A stretch of DNA of 64,000 nucleotides. Source: Sepiola atlantica. Taxonomy: Eukaryota > Mollusca > Cephalopoda > Sepiida > Sepiolidae. The notes under the pieces were generated by a model. That model saw only the letters and a program-made list of their open reading frames with translations, made no database searches and had not been told where the DNA came from. The translations under genes were made by a program, and so were the position numbers. The stretch covers positions 41,527,763 to 41,591,762 of the forward strand of contig OY744522.1 of NCBI GenBank assembly GCA_963556195.1, written 5' to 3'. Below, one piece after another: positions 31,093 through 41,190 of the stretch (its first letter is position 1; each line of letters opens with the position of its first letter).

Positions 31093-31750
31093 CAGTCGAG
31101 GGTTATAAAAGAAAGTAAAGAAGAGAAGATTTGAAAAGCAAAAAAGGATAACACCATTATTAGTAATATGATATAACCACGTATCTGAGAGAGAAAGAGA
31201 AAAAGGAGAAAAAAGGGAGATAGAAGGAGCGATGGAGAGAAAGAGATTGAGGAGGAGATACAGCGGACAAACAAAAGACTAAGTAGATATTTTGTGTTTT
31301 TATTTCATTAAATTTAACTGGCTTTGCAAACTCATCATTTCTCTTTTCAGATAATCTAACTCTAACCCGAATGGACCACAATTTTTCGATTGTATTTTAC
31401 ATTAATCAGAATATCAAATCTTTAACGGGACCGTGACAGATAAAAGGACGAACAGAAATAGTTATAGAAACATGTCGACGTCTACATACCAAAGTAAATG
31501 ATAGTTGAATGACTGATTTTCGTTTACTGCATATAAACCTGCATATCAATCTGGCGAACCTATGAATTTTGGTCAAATTTGGCTTCAAATTGTTAATATC
31601 TAAAAAAATAGTGTTTATGATGTTTGGTTTTATTGTTTTATATTACGCCATATGAACACTTTTCATGTCATGTTTCGTAATTATTTAGATGTGAATTTAT
31701 AATTTCTATTATTTGTATTGTTCGGTCGACTATTCTTATCTTGGTAAATA

Positions 31751-31756
<6 letters not shown>
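30901..31756. other. Spacer with a (CT)n run
   Basis: A CT run is at 31060-31089, followed by purine-rich sequence. Frames of about 60-73 codons on the minus strand have no domain. Confidence 0.4.

Positions 31757-31818
<62 letters not shown>
31757..31818. repeat. (TA)n microsatellite
   Basis: Pure TA run. Confidence 0.95.
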
Positions 31819-31820
<2 letters not shown>

Positions 31821-32082
31821 AAGATTCTCTGCACAGTCAGAGAAATTTTTCTTCTGGTTTAATTAATTATTTTTGACAAAGGGAAGTCTCTTTTCCCGAA
31901 ATATTAAATAATGATTTTTAATCACCCGGTCATCACACAAACAGCTAAAAACACTCTCGCTGTTATGTAAGATTTTAGGAAAAATATATAGTAAGTCATA
32001 TTTCGTATTCGATTTATTGTTTTTGTTCCTTACAACTTGCATCTTACCCGGAATGTGCATTGCCCACAGCCTTTCAAAAACA

Positions 32083-32085
<3 letters not shown>

Positions 32086-32122
<37 letters not shown>
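32086..32122. repeat. (TA)n microsatellite
   Basis: TA run just before a hammerhead-like repeat copy. Confidence 0.95.
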
Positions 32123-32124
<2 letters not shown>

Positions 32125-32130
32125 TTTTAT

Positions 32131-32280
32131 ATTGAAGTGTTTATGCATACCGACAATGTCGTTTCGGGTTTTCTACTCTTATCAGTGCAGGAGTGGCGGT
32201 TGCAAGCGCTCGCATGGGCCTAGAACACAGTTTGTAGATTAAGCCTAGAATCACGAGCCTAACGCCCATGCCCACACGGC
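32131..32280 (-). repeat. Hammerhead-like repeat R4, copy 1
   Basis: On the minus strand TGCA precedes CTGATAA (32185-32179, one core base changed from CTGATGA). A CCC-GAAAC box (about 32169-32161), a CGAC/GTCG hairpin as stem III, then GTATGCA follow, and TGCA pairs with the upstream TGCA as stem I. The body (GTGGCGGTTGCAAGCG, GCATGGGCCTAGAACAC) is shared with 32390-32524. Confidence 0.6.
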
Positions 32281-32389
32281 TCGAGCTGAACTTTACTTAA
32301 TTGTAGAATGATCACAATCATGTAATTTACAACAGCGCTCTACTATTAAGACTATTAAATCTTAAAGCGACAATTTCTATGAATTTCTT

Positions 32390-32522
32390 TTAATATTAAA
32401 GTGTTTTATACCAAGAGACGACGTCATTTCGGGATCTTTACCCCCATCAGTGCAGTCGTGGCGGTTGCAAGCGGTAGCATGTGGTCGAATGCAGTTCGTA
32501 AATTCAGCCTAGAACAACGAGC

Positions 32523-32524
<2 letters not shown>
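32390..32524 (-). repeat. Hammerhead-like repeat R4, copy 2
   Basis: The minus strand reads TGCACTGATGGGGG, then ATCCCGAAATGACG. The core is CTGATGG (32450-32444) and GAAA is kept. The core defect differs from that in copy 1, so the common ancestor probably had an intact CTGATGA. The shared body is GTGGCGGTTGCAAGCGGTAG. Confidence 0.6.

Positions 32525-32582
<58 letters not shown>
32525..32582. repeat. (TA)n microsatellite
   Basis: Pure TA run between R4 copy 2 and R3 copy 2. Confidence 0.95.
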
Positions 32583-32584
<2 letters not shown>

Positions 32585-32587
<3 letters not shown>

Positions 32588-33183
32588 CGATAGCGTGTAT
32601 GTTCGTGTGTCACGCTTACATCAAAAGCTCTGCGCATTCGTGCCGCACCTAGAGTTGGAAAAGCATTCCAGTCACCTAATTTTCTTAAAATTTTAAAGTA
32701 CTTCCCTTTGGTGCAACGGTTAGCGACGTAGGATTTTGACATCGGTTTTTGACGTCGGACCTACTGGTTTATAGTTCGATCCCAACCGACCTCTAAGATT
32801 GTTTTTCTCCATCGAAAGGGGGTGGGGGAGGTAGGAAGGGGACTACCGAGAAGACACATATTAATACGATAACGTGTCTGTTATTTTGTGTGTCACGCTT
32901 ACATCAAAAGCAACGACCTTCCGAATCTTTGTATGCTCCTCATGAATTGGAGCCAAATTTAATTTAATCTAAAGCATTTAAAAAGTAAGGTTTTGTCGTC
33001 GAAATATTACCTTCACTAGAAATATTGTATATAAAGAAGTTTTGTAAATTGTTTCATGTGTTGTTCATTTTTAAAAATAAATATACAAGTCCAATCTTAT
33101 CATATTTTATTCAAATATTTATAGGTAAGGAACAAGATAATTAGTATTGAAAACATCATTTCGTGTAATTTACACGTGTCCCG

Positions 33184-33186
<3 letters not shown>
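32585..33186 (+). repeat. Dispersed repeat R3 with SINE head, long copy
   Basis: Reverse-complement homologue of 15375-15840. It starts ATTAATACGATAGCGTG and ends GTGTAATTTACACGTGTCCC. Both ends are joined directly to (TA)n arrays (32525-32582 and 33187-33226). Confidence 0.75.
32705..32785 (+). repeat. tRNA-derived SINE head
   Basis: TTGGTGCAACGGTTAGCGAC is an A box region and AGTTCGATCCC a B box. It is the counterpart of 15634-15704, with an extra partial duplication of the GACATCGG/GACGTCGG segment between the boxes. Confidence 0.75.

Positions 33187-33226
<40 letters not shown>
33187..33226. repeat. (TA)n microsatellite
   Basis: Pure TA run. Confidence 0.95.
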
Positions 33227-33229
<3 letters not shown>

Positions 33230-33420
33230 CTAGTCGAATATCCGTCCAAGGACGGGTATAAGCAATACAAATGGCATTAGTTTTAAATGTTAATGCTTTT
33301 ATTAGTTTGGAGGTGTGGTACAGTTTCCATGGCAACCGATTAAATGGTAAAGTTTATAAAAACTATAATAATTGGCCAACATTAAAAACCGTGTTGCCTA
33401 AAATAAATATTCCATAATTG

Positions 33421-33447
33421 GTCCCCCGATTTATAAAATCGGGGGAC
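33421..33447. repeat. 12-bp-arm perfect hairpin
   Basis: GTCCCCCGATTT, then ATA, then AAATCGGGGGAC. It lies 28 bp before the 160-bp degenerate repeat and may be part of the same element. Confidence 0.92.
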
Positions 33448-33474
33448 TTATGTTTTGAGGCACGTCCGTCCGTC

Positions 33475-33960
33475 CGGATTTTTCTCCGCAACCATCGATT
33501 TAATTCCTCTGAAATTTTGCATGAAGTTGTAACTTTGGTCACGTTAGAAAGTGACATTCTCCGATTTTTGAAAAAAAATCTGGTTAGCCCCCCACGGAGT
33601 CAAAAGTCTCCGTAATGGTAAAAAATGACATATTTTTCCCCATAACTTTTCATCCATCCATTCAATTTCTCTGAAACTTGGCCAAAATGTGGAGGCAATT
33701 GTTCCTAATAGAAAATAAGTATCGCTTACTTTGGAAAAAATCTTGTTCACGCCCCCAGGGGTAAAAAGCCCCCCAAATAGCAAAAAATGACCCTTTTCTC
33801 CCATAACGTTTGATCCATCTATTCAATTTTCCTGAAACCTGGCCAAAATGTAGAGGCAATTGTTCTGGATATAAAATGAGCATCCTTGACCTCATAATAA
33901 TTCTGGTTCGCGCCCCCAGGTGGTCAAAGGGGGGTCAAAAATGCCCAAATTGGCCAAATT
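33475..33960. repeat. Degenerate tandem repeat, period about 160 bp, 3 copies
   Basis: Each copy contains an ATAACxTTTGATCCATC-like start, CAATTTCTCTGAAACTTGGC, ATGTGGAGGCAATTGTTC, a TGGTTCxCGCCCCCAGG block and AAAAATGAC. The first copy (33475-33640) is most diverged. This type of repeat looks like the body of a non-autonomous transposon. Confidence 0.75.
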
Positions 33961-34179
33961 TATTGAATTTTACACTCGCCATATCCAGTCACATACAGAG
34001 GGAGGGGGCACGCATGCGCAGTTTGTTCATAATGATAAGTTCATAACTTTATGATTTTTGTAATCACACATAATATTCACGTCCACACGCGCGCAACGAT
34101 CCTTTTCAAAATGTATTACTTCATATAACCTAAAATTTGATGTACAGCAATTCTTTGTTTTCCTATTAATGATTTGTAT

Positions 34180-34326
34180 TTAAGCAATATTGTTTTTAAA
34201 TTGGGAGGTAAGGGTACAAGTTTACAAAACAGATACTTTGCCCATGTTACTCACTGTGTGACCGAGAATATATATTTCAAGATTCACAATGATCGGTTCG
34301 TTAGTTTAAGTGTTTATCCTGAACAA

Positions 34327-34328
<2 letters not shown>
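34180..34328 (+). repeat. Dispersed repeat R5, copy 1
   Basis: ATGTTACTCACTGTGTGACC, GAGAATATATATTTCAAGAT and TCGTTAGTTTAAGTG recur in diverged form at 34800-34910. The GTTCGTTAGTTTA segment is reminiscent of 3' tails of invertebrate retroposons. It runs into (TA)n(GA)n. Confidence 0.55.

Positions 34329-34397
<69 letters not shown>
34329..34397. repeat. (TA)n(GA)n compound microsatellite
   Basis: TA run then GA run. Confidence 0.95.
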
Positions 34398-34400
<3 letters not shown>

Positions 34401-34653
34401 AAAAAGAGTGATAAATATGCGACGATTGTCCAAATTTATTTCAAATTTCAATTGTTCAATGCAAGGTGTATTCAGAAATAAACTAGTGTTTATTATTCTT
34501 TCCTTAAGCCAAGGCTTTTCAAAGATCGAAATCGTATCATCAGAGGAGAAATACAGATGGATAAGTTGGCTTTCGAAAAAACCAAAGTTCAAATATTTGA
34601 AAAATATGAAAATTATTATTAAAGGAATTTTTGTTAAAAAAACGCAGTGAATG

Positions 34654-34660
<7 letters not shown>

Positions 34661-34742
<82 letters not shown>
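34661..34742. repeat. (TA)n(GA)n compound microsatellite
   Basis: TA run then GA run. The 260 bp between this and the previous array carries no recognisable gene. Confidence 0.95.
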
Positions 34743-34743
<1 letters not shown>

Positions 34744-34789
34744 TATGTATATATATATACCTAACTTTACATATATGCACGTTCTAAAT

Positions 34790-34920
34790 ATTAAAATTTG
34801 CAAAATGGAAAGTAATGTGCTTATGTCACTTACTATGTTTCTTAGAATATATATTGCAAAATTTGCATTAGCTCGTTCATTAGTTTAGGAGATTCTCCTG
34901 TGCATCGAAGTATATAAATA
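34790..34920 (+). repeat. Dispersed repeat R5, copy 2
   Basis: ATGTCACTTACTATGTTTCT, TAGAATATATATTGCAAAAT and CTCGTTCATTAGTTTAGGAG match copy 1 in the same orientation about 570 bp upstream. Confidence 0.55.
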
Positions 34921-35231
34921 TATACAGATACAAAACTTTATACAGATAAATATAAGCAGTAATACCACATGTCCATACTAGATTCGATTTCAAGTTCCAG
35001 AGATTCGCACTTGACTTGACAACATTGATAGTCAATAGCGTTGGTTAACAATCAATCCTCAGTGAACTTTCCGGCAGCAACACTAAGAAAAAAGTAATTA
35101 ACACTTATACTCGTTCATGTCTCACTGAACGAGAACAATCTACTTCAGTGAATTAAATGAAAGTTTGGATTCAAAATTCCCTATAGATTCTCGAGTTTGA
35201 AATACAGATCCCCAAGTTCGGAAATATGTTC

Positions 35232-35270
35232 CTGAAGAATGCCGAAGATTATATCGACCGAAACGCTGTG
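35232..35270 (+). ncRNA. Hammerhead-like remnant
   Basis: CTGAAGA (35232-35238), a GCCGA...TCGAC stem-II-like pair and GAAACG (35260-35265) are in the right order and spacing. Stem I cannot be closed by eye. Confidence 0.4.
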
Positions 35271-35279
35271 AAAATGACA

Positions 35280-36120
35280 ACCAAGACGAGAATAGTAACT
35301 TAGTCAGAATAATCTAAATAATACACATTTACCAAGCTTGAAGGTCTTAATATTTTCAAATATTTATTCATGCTCAATGGTTTTGTTTTATTGTACGGCA
35401 CATCAACACTTTTCGGTTTATTTAATAGAGCACAGTTTCAATTCTGTTTCAGACGTAAGTGTGACAGATCGACCAACCAACAAACCCTCTCCTAGAAATT
35501 TAAGCAAATTCCATGATCCCCATAAGTGGCTGGAACATCACACGATTAAGACATAACATTAGTTGAATTCGCCGTCTCCGTTTGGTGATGAATTATATTT
35601 ATAAACTTTCAAAAATTACATATCTATATAGAAATTTGCTAAATTTGCTTTATATATTGACCTAATGGATCTATTTTAGCAGGTTCTCACCGTTAATTGA
35701 AAATGAGTTTTGTAAAAAAAAAATCCCCACCATTTATTCGCAGTACGCGCACATGCCAATGACCTCCTTTTATGAGTCCTGTTTAGACATGCGTTACGTT
35801 GTAGTACGGTCAGAGTCAGGATGAGAGTTAGTGATAGCGCCCATGTCTCTACATTGAGATTGATGAAAACCTCACTTTTGCACTACAAAAACACAATCAA
35901 CGCCATTGTACAACGCATCGCGTAATAGTTGATTGCGTTCTGTGAGAGTTTCTGTGGAAGCATAAATATAAGGGAAACATCAAAAGAGGACGTACTTCCG
36001 GGGAGGCTAGCATCTTGACGAATGAACATATACTATACTCCCCCTACACAAAAGCAAAAGGAGGTAATGACTGAGAGGATGGTCTAATAACACCAAAACA
36101 GACACTTTGTATTATTTGGA
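35280..36120. other. Spacer, nothing recognised
   Basis: A 72-codon frame at 35338 has no recognised domain. No repeat copy was noticed. Confidence 0.35.
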
Positions 36121-36154
36121 CTTCTTTTCTCATCTTGGATGTTATTCTTGCAAT

Positions 36155-36187
36155 GTTTCGGCTGATGTAACTTCCGACCGTCTTCAG
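36155..36187 (-). ncRNA. Hammerhead-like remnant
   Basis: On the minus strand CTGAAGA (36187-36181), then GGTCGG...CATCAGCC (stem II with one mismatch) and GAAAC. Same family as 35232-35270 and 42368-42400. Confidence 0.4.
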
Positions 36188-36364
36188 CTGCGTCTTGTCG
36201 AACTCGGGAATCTTTATATCACACTCGGGAATCTGCACGGAATTTTTAACTAAATCCTTTATTTAATTCACGGGGGTAGCTTACTCTCGTTTCGTCAGCC
36301 ATGAAGAGGTAGAAGTCGTTCAGCTTTACGTAATTCGTAATTGTATTCTTAGTATCGCACCTAC

Positions 36365-36436
36365 TGGGCGTTGAACCTTCAACATGCAGAAAACTGTAAC
36401 TTTGAACTGATCACTTAGCACTTTTATCTGTTGCGC
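36365..36436 (-). repeat. tRNA-like SINE head
   Basis: On the minus strand GTGGCGCAACAG is A-box-like. GGTTCAACGCCC about 55 bp later is B-box-like. Arms do not pair, so it is not a working tRNA. Confidence 0.5.
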
Positions 36437-36439
36437 CAC

Positions 36440-37449
36440 GGTTCTTCATTAAAATATTCTAAAACAGAACAGATACTATACTATCCCTCTGAATTGAACA
36501 TTAACAGATAGTACATTAATCTGAAATAGTATAGCAAACTAAATTTAGAACAAAAAGATAGTACCATAGTATATTAATAGTAGCTTCGACTTCAGACAAA
36601 CATATACCAAATCTCCATTAGTAATAGGTTAATATTATTATTACGTTATTTAGCTCTCTAGAGGTAATCTCATTAGCCATGGACTACTAAAAATGTTATT
36701 TTAACCTAAGCGTCACAGACCAAAAGTAAATGTTATTTACAATCTAAGGGTGACAGACTGACCAACGAATACAGTAATTTTTAGATACCTGGACGCAACT
36801 AATGCCTGACTTGTCCAGCATGTTTCAGCAATGAATGTCCAACAGTTCTTGATTTATTGTCGTTCAATGATCAAGAAACCTTCATACGCCGTGCAAATTT
36901 GTCAATAACTGTTACACTGCCTTGATGTGGGCTATGGTGGCTCTCTTCAGTTCAGATAACTCCACAGATAAAACTCTGGGGGTAAGGTTCGGTAAGTGTA
37001 AAGCATATTCAGGATCCTATCTTCTACTAAGATGATAACCAAATTATCGTTCTAATGAGTTATTTTAATATGGGAAGTTGCCCCATACTGTTAAAACGAC
37101 TGTTTATCGGTCATCACACCTCTTCGTCTGCAAGACTGTCCAAACTTTCTCAACGAGCCCGAGTGGCAATTTTAGGGTCTTTTTAAAAACTGTATTGAAA
37201 ACGAGAGCATGGCAAACTAAAAAAAGATGGCACTTCTGAAATAACTTTTGCGTCAATGCTACATACACATTAAGATTTATCAAAATGGACACACTATTGC
37301 CATAAAACTAAGCGCTGTAATTAAACAATTTAAGCTTCATTGGAAAAACTTAGGCATCATTGAGTAAAGAGAATCGTATTTTTTTAATAACTTAAAAACT
37401 TTTGAATTAATCCAACCAATACTTGGTTGAGAAAACAACTGATAAACTG
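36440..37449. other. Spacer, mostly unrecognised
   Basis: The piece at 36580-36640 resembles the GACA-type tail at 9546-9605. The rest shows no gene. Confidence 0.4.
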
Positions 37450-37735
37450 TCTTAAAATAGTAATTTACGATGTTATAACAAATTCTTTAAAAAATAACCA
37501 TCACCGTTCACGACCTTCTGCCAAGGGCCTTGCAAGCTTTCAGGTTTGGTCAAAGTACCAATCGTTCGGCTTTAAATCGAATAATTCTTGACAGGCTTTT
37601 GCAACTTTATCGAAAGATTCAAATAGGCAACTCTTCATAAAGTTCTTCATTGATCGGAATATATCGAAGTCAGATGAAGCAACGGCTACACTATAGAGTG
37701 GATGGGGAAAAACTTCCACACCGTCTAATCCTTAA
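37450..37735 (-). pseudogene. Mariner transposase, C-terminal fragment
   Basis: The minus strand reads GVEVFPHPLYSVAVASSDFD, then IFRSMKNFMKSCLFESFDK and KACQELFDLKPNDWYFDQT. After a frameshift it reads ESLQGPWQKVVNGDGYF. This is the end of a mariner (D,D34D) transposase, corresponding to the PHPPYSPDLxPSDxxLF block with the third catalytic Asp. The N-terminal two thirds are missing; the homology stops at about 37725, next to the hexanucleotide repeat at 37743. No terminal inverted repeat was found. Confidence 0.8.
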
Positions 37736-37742
37736 ATATTTA

Positions 37743-37757
37743 TGCTCGTGGTCGTAA

Positions 37758-37797
<40 letters not shown>

Positions 37798-37819
37798 TGT
37801 TGTCGTTGTCGTTGTCGTT

Positions 37820-37867
<48 letters not shown>

Positions 37868-38011
37868 ATCGTTTTTGTTGTTGTTGTCGTGTTCGTAGTC
37901 GTAGTCGTAGTCGTGGTCTTGATCATTGTCGTTGTCGCTGTCGGTGTCGGTGTCGGTGTCAGTGTTCTTGTTCTTGTTCTTGTTGTTATTCTTGTTGTTA
38001 TTCTTGTTGTT
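37743..38011. repeat. (TCGTGG)n / (GTC)n-type repeat
   Basis: TCGTGG hexamers and TCGTTG/TTG variants run for about 270 bp. All three plus-strand and two minus-strand frames are open (poly-Val, poly-Asp-His, poly-Thr) only because of the repeat. Confidence 0.93.
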
Positions 38012-39120
38012 AAGCGAGCCAGACTTCTGCATAGAGCTCCCAAATACCTTTCTTCCTGATTGTCTGGTCTGCATAAACTATTCATTTGTCGCAGCTATTC
38101 ATTATACCTAAAAAATGGCAGGTTTTTACCCCAATCACCGAGAGTAGCAAGTCGTGGAAGGTTTGATCGAGAACACACAAAGGAACGTTGAAGAAGCAAC
38201 GTTATCACTCCAAGTCCATTGATTTGTGGCTCCGTTCCTGACACCACTTTGCTTACCATAGGCAGAGGTAGAGACAACCAGAATACGGCACATTCTGATA
38301 TTGTCTCCTTCCAAATTTACAACAGAGCACTCTTGCGTAGTTTACGGTTCTAATAACGCTTAATTCCCAAACTGTCGGCCATGGATTCCCCTGCAAGAAA
38401 CAGGAGTTCCAGGCGATATAGCTCTGACACAACTACGTTGCCACAATCTCTTTTATGGTGAGCATAGGCTGGATTTTAAGTGAATCTCGTTGCTGGTCTG
38501 TCTAGCGTTATATCGATATCTGTATAAAGTTAGGTATGTTCATATGTTTATATCTTTATATTTACATGATTAACTCCTAACTTAATTAACCGATGATTAT
38601 CAATTATGGAAATAACACCATAAGGTGTAAAAAATCCAAATGTTAGCTATATTTTGTTTGTTTACGTTTTATGCTAAGTTGGTAAAATGGTATGGAAGCC
38701 CTTTGAAAAAAATCAGATTCCTCCGATTTTTGTGAAATCTTAACAATACATGTTAGATATAAATCAATGAATATTCTCTATATTGCAGTTTCTCTGGGGT
38801 ATTTTAAAGTGTTTTGAGGGCATAATATATGCATAACCTTCCATTTGCAAATATATTAGATTTGCTTGAAACTTATTTATTATCATGAGACACCAATTCA
38901 GTAAGATTCTCTGAATATTAATTTCCTCTCAAAAACCTCTTACACATCTTCTAATAATCAAAATCGTGTAATTGATGTTGATCAAAATTAGAATAAGGGT
39001 TCTAGACGTAAGCTTAGTATCATTATATCTTAATTTTAATCGTCGTAAAGAAGAGGTAGGATGGTTCACTCATATTTTGTGCCGAGAATTTATTTTACCA
39101 GCTCTTATATATGAAAAGGG
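38012..39120. other. Spacer, nothing recognised
   Basis: No recognisable domain, repeat copy or fold. Confidence 0.35.
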
Positions 39121-39136
39121 GAAAACAAAATAATTT

Positions 39137-39280
39137 ATACATTTATCAACGTTTCGTCTTTATTTCAAGACTTTCTCAAGATGGTTTAAATAAATATAAT
39201 ACAATATTTGAATGTCATTTCTTCAAATTAATCATCTTGAGAAAGTCTTGAAATAAAGATGAAGCGTTGATCAATACATA
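39137..39280. repeat. Foldback of hammerhead-like arms
   Basis: ATCAACGTTTCGTCTTTATT, then TCAAGACTTTCTCAAGATG, pairs with CATCTTGAGAAAGTCTTGAA, then ATAAAGATGAAGCGTTGAT, across about 45 bp. The minus-strand arm keeps GTCTT/AAGAC, GAAAC and a CGTT-GATA-AATG stem III, but its core is CTTGAGA. The plus-strand arm has GAAG in place of GAAA. It is the same family as 6495-6524. Confidence 0.7.
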
Positions 39281-39344
39281 ACTATTTTTCTTTTCTCATT
39301 TCACATTATGTTTGAATACTATTTTCATAATTCTCAACATATAC

Positions 39345-39358
39345 ATATATATATATAC

Positions 39359-39407
<49 letters not shown>

Positions 39408-39440
39408 GCGAGAGGGAGAGAGAGAGAGAGACAGAGAAGG
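39345..39440. repeat. (TA)n(GA)n compound microsatellite
   Basis: TA run with GTATAT interruptions followed by GAGAGGGAGAGAGAG. Confidence 0.93.
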
Positions 39441-39544
39441 AGAAAGAAAAAAGATAGATAAATATTTTTCCGCAGACTAGTTGTTTTTGTACTTAACAAT
39501 AGTTAATATTATAATCAGGAAACTAAAGTAGAACAATTTATTGA

Positions 39545-39910
39545 CAACAATCTTAAGCGATCGACTGAGAGAGAATCCTGTAAAAAAGCGTCATCTTTTT
39601 TCTCTGTGACTCACAGATTTTGCGTCGGTTCGCTGCTTCATCACTGAAATCCGGACAAGCCATGTTGTATAGTTGTTATCATAAATCGTCTTTGCTTAAA
39701 CCAAAAAAAAAGGAACGCTTTGTATTTTTTTTGCAACCCAAAGGAACCCCTTTTAATGGGGAAGGGGATAAAGGCATCTTTTATTGCTCGTAAATGCGAC
39801 CCTAACGTGACAAATCTCCGATTTTCCCATCAAAGTAGTTTGTACGAGATGCGCCCTTGCCTCTCATTAAGATGCTCTAGTCGATCGTTGGTATGTCATT
39901 CGGTAAGTCT
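39545..39910 (+). repeat. Dispersed repeat R2, copy
   Basis: GCTGCTTCATCACTGAAATC, TTGTTATCATAAATCGTCTT and CTCCGATTTTCCCATCAAAG match 30440-30710 in the same orientation. Confidence 0.6.
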
Positions 39911-40136
39911 GTCACAATTAAGTCTTAAATAAAATTGTGTTTCATCTATCACGCTTAAGTAAAAAATAAGATGTATTTTGTTTAATCATGTTTAAGGCAT
40001 GAATGCAATTTCGTTTAGACATTAAAGGATTGTTTTTCTTTATAAAGTATTGTTAATATATATAAATTTTAATTATTCAACAAATAATATAACTGTTAGA
40101 AACGCATAAAAATAATAAACCCGTTAGAAAGCCATA

Positions 40137-41121
40137 TCTAATATATAAAGTAGAGACGTTTTTTCCCCTGTACCTTCTCGGAGTATAGGAAAATAACCAC
40201 ATGCATCACAGGCTACTGAACTCACCACTGTACTACACTTATTCACTCGAGCGTGTTTTAGTAAATTTTTTATCATTTTTTCTACATAACACTAAATATT
40301 TCATTTAGCCCACCATCCACGTCTCTCAAAAAAACAACTTCATATAGGTGGTAGCAAAAACATTTCTCCCTAACAATTATGTACTGTCACTCTACTCATC
40401 GACACCGAGAACTAATAAGCACAGTTTAATTTTCACAAAACACCGAGTTCTTATTTATTATTTGCCTGGTATTAATTAACTACATAATATGAAGCAATAC
40501 GCAAAGACTTAATGACCGCTCCCGTTCACTCCAATGATTTTCCGCGAATATCCGATCACTTTATTTCAAATTCTACCTATGACTTCTAAAATTGTTATTC
40601 ATTCCGGAATTAAGCGAATGAAATTAACGAACACAGTTCCTGCAACATTTATTCATTCAACATGGCGGCTACTTCCTAATATTTCAATAAGCACCAAGAT
40701 ACTGGTAGACCCCGATACATTTACATTTTCAAAATCATACACCTTTAACACGAATTTTATAGAAAACTTGCCCAAATCCAGTCATTTTCATCATCTACAG
40801 ATGATATAAACCGTGTCATTTCTGAATCTTAACATAACACGCATGCCCATAATCAAGCTTAGCTTAATTGACCTATTTTCACATGAATTTTGAACTCGAA
40901 ACGGTGGTACAGTCGTTAGGAAGGCAGGTTTCATGATCGCCATTTTCAGCGTTCGATCCCATTCTACGCTACCACTTTTTTCTTTCTTTTTAAAAAATTA
41001 TAGCATTCGCCATCACGTTAGAGGGGAGGGGAAACAACAATAGGCCGTTTCTGTCTTTATTCGACGTCATGCAATATGTAGTAGTTTCTCCCGTGCAACG
41101 CCGGGCGACGGGTTCCGCTAG
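40137..41121 (+). mobile_element. Non-autonomous Helitron, 985 bp
   Basis: The 5' end is TCTAATATATAAAGTAGAGA preceded by A. The 3' end is GGTTCCGCTAG followed by T. A CCCGT...ACGGG hairpin lies just inside (GTGCAACGCCGGGCG loop region, 41092-41112). TC at the left end, CTRR at the right end, a hairpin roughly ten bases inside the 3' end and insertion between A and T are the defining Helitron traits. No Rep/helicase coding is present. The element carries a tRNA-like segment at 40904-40975, perhaps captured. Confidence 0.75.
40904..40975 (+). repeat. tRNA-like sequence inside the Helitron
   Basis: GTGGTACAGTCGTTAGG is A-box-like and GCGTTCGATCCC B-box-like. The ends GTGGTA and TACCAC pair, the total length is 72 and a poly-T run follows. 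The T arm does not close (CAGCG opposite CCATT), so it is a pseudogene or SINE head. Confidence 0.6.
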
Positions 41122-41190
41122 TAAATAATAAAACCGTTAGAAATTCATACTAATAATAAAACCGTTACCAAAGATATACAAATAATAGAA

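Larger units (their letters stand above)
40088..41190. repeat. 28-bp tandem units interrupted by a Helitron
   Basis: AATAATAxAACCGTTAGAAA-type units occur at 40090-40136 and again at 41123-41190. Removing 40137-41121 joins GTTAGAAAGCCATA to TAAATAATAAAACCG and restores the array in phase. Confidence 0.75.

Noticed and set aside
31880..31930. Possible further hammerhead (GGGAA...TTCCCGAAAT)
   Set aside because: Stem II and a GAAA are present, but no CTGANGA-like box precedes them and no stem I pairs.
40904..40975. Functional tRNA gene
   Set aside because: The T arm cannot form and the acceptor closes over only six pairs, so it is kept as a tRNA-like relic.
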